This document shows, piece after piece, positions 44,491 through 44,750 of a DNA stretch of 44,750 nucleotides (position 1 is its first letter; the number at the start of each line of letters is the position of its first letter). Source of the DNA: an uncultured Planctomycetaceae bacterium (lineage in GTDB: Bacteria; Planctomycetota; Planctomycetia; Planctomycetales; Planctomycetaceae); contig CALFSX010000079.1 of NCBI GenBank assembly GCA_937916515.1, positions 1 through 44,750 on the forward strand, in the 5' to 3' direction. A program made the position numbers and the translations under genes. The notes beneath the pieces were generated by a model, which worked only from the letters and a program-made list of their open reading frames with translations, was not told the DNA's origin and searched no databases.

Positions 44491-44750
44491 ATGAAGATTT
44501 CAACATTTACCGCCGCCATCATCGCTTTGACATTTAGTGTTTTTGTTGCAAACAGCTGCCAGGCAGGGGGCTTTGGTTCCGGAAACTGGGGTAATCGCGG
44601 TGGCGGAAGCTCTCAGCAACGATTCGGCGGCGGCTCAAATTCCTCAAGTCGTCAATCCAACGGACGAAGCGTCAGCGGGAATCACAACACGCAGCAGCAC
44701 AAGCCTGTTCAGCACCACAACCTGAACCACAACGTTCAGCATCACAACAC
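44491..44750 (+). CDS. Small secreted Gly/Ser/His/Asn-rich protein, cut by window end
   Basis: An open frame from ATG 44491 runs to the window edge without a stop (86 codons). It starts with a signal peptide (ISTFTAAIIALTFSVFVANS), then GGFGSGNWGNRGGGSSQQRFGG, split by me at GGGSS, a serine/asparagine-rich stretch, and an increasingly His/Gln/Asn-rich end (NHNTQQHKPVQHHNLNHN, QHHN). Low complexity with many His suggests a metal-binding or surface protein, or an assembly-prone one. The 224-nt gap before it holds no clear feature. Confidence 0.6.
   Translation, partial: MKISTFTAAIIALTFSVFVANSCQAGGFGSGNWGNRGGGSSQQRFGGGSNSSSRQSNGRSVSGNHNTQQHKPVQHHNLNHNVQHHN

Noticed and set aside
1-44750. CRISPR arrays, phage or plasmid genes, insertion sequences
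   Set aside because: No regularly spaced direct repeats, cas, integrase or intact transposase sequence was seen on either strand.

Overview
The window reads as a chromosomal piece of a planctomycete, most likely a marine Planctomycetaceae/Planctomycetales member. The evidence is a paired DUF1552 protein and DUF1592/DUF1588 'planctomycete cytochrome c' protein, three secreted sulfatases in one operon with an SGNH/sialate-acetylesterase fusion, a PQQ-propeller secreted protein, a very large mosaic histidine kinase, and palindromic intergenic repeats of a kind common in this phylum. This is inference from gene content; no rRNA or other phylogenetic marker was compared. No tRNA, rRNA, CRISPR array, prophage or intact insertion sequence was found.

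Layout. 1-600: nested inverted repeats, no convincing gene. 601-2184 (+): secreted PQQ-like propeller protein, flanked on both sides by composite palindromic elements. 2664-6454 (-): DUF1552 and DUF1592 pair. 6455-7665: long, mostly empty spacer with a possible gene remnant and an element that recurs at 14384. 7666-9021 (+): radical-SAM lysine 2,3-aminomutase. 9233-9757: cysteine-cluster protein. 9824-20522 (+): a dense block of amide-bond chemistry, made of two tandem D-Ala-D-Ala-ligase-like ATP-grasp enzymes, a GNAT-histone-deacetylase-like fusion, a free GNAT, a C39-type cysteine peptidase-like protein, a RimK-like ATP-grasp, a GCS2-type glutamate ligase, an N-formylglutamate-amidohydrolase-like protein and a GNAT-nitrilase fusion that carries a frameshift. 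A clear intrinsic terminator at 20571 closes it. 20653-22581 (-): nucleoside-phosphorylase-family protein and serC. 22930-27325 (+): prs, mutS and a MazG-like pyrophosphohydrolase. 27388-34457 (-): sulfatase/esterase operon. 34863-40685 (+): 1,940-residue pseudokinase-AAA-TPR-GAF-histidine kinase-receiver-HPt protein. 41202-42602: hotdog thioesterase-like/PPM-type methyltransferase fusion, closed by a strong terminator. 42965-44266: FadL-type outer-membrane protein. 44491-end: start of a small secreted Gly/Ser/His/Asn-rich protein cut by the window edge.

How the genes may work together. The 9.8-20.5 kb block (perhaps with kamA upstream) has at least four amide/peptide-bond-forming enzymes together with enzymes that add acyl groups (three GNAT domains) and remove acyl or amide groups (HDAC-like, N-formylglutamate-amidohydrolase-like, nitrilase-like, C39-like). 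The simplest reading is a pathway that builds and trims a small non-ribosomal peptide, modified amino acid or polyamine conjugate, possibly a compatible solute or a peptide tag. Beta-lysine from KamA is one candidate building block. The product cannot be read from the sequence. The sulfatase operon fits the known planctomycete habit of degrading sulfated, acetylated algal polysaccharides.

The most interesting items are this amidoligase cluster, the frameshift that looks like loss of one copy of an 8-bp direct repeat, an 84-bp dispersed repeat whose copies sit just upstream of two start codons, a repeated 120-bp leader element, and two unusual fusions (thioesterase-methyltransferase; pseudokinase hybrid histidine kinase).
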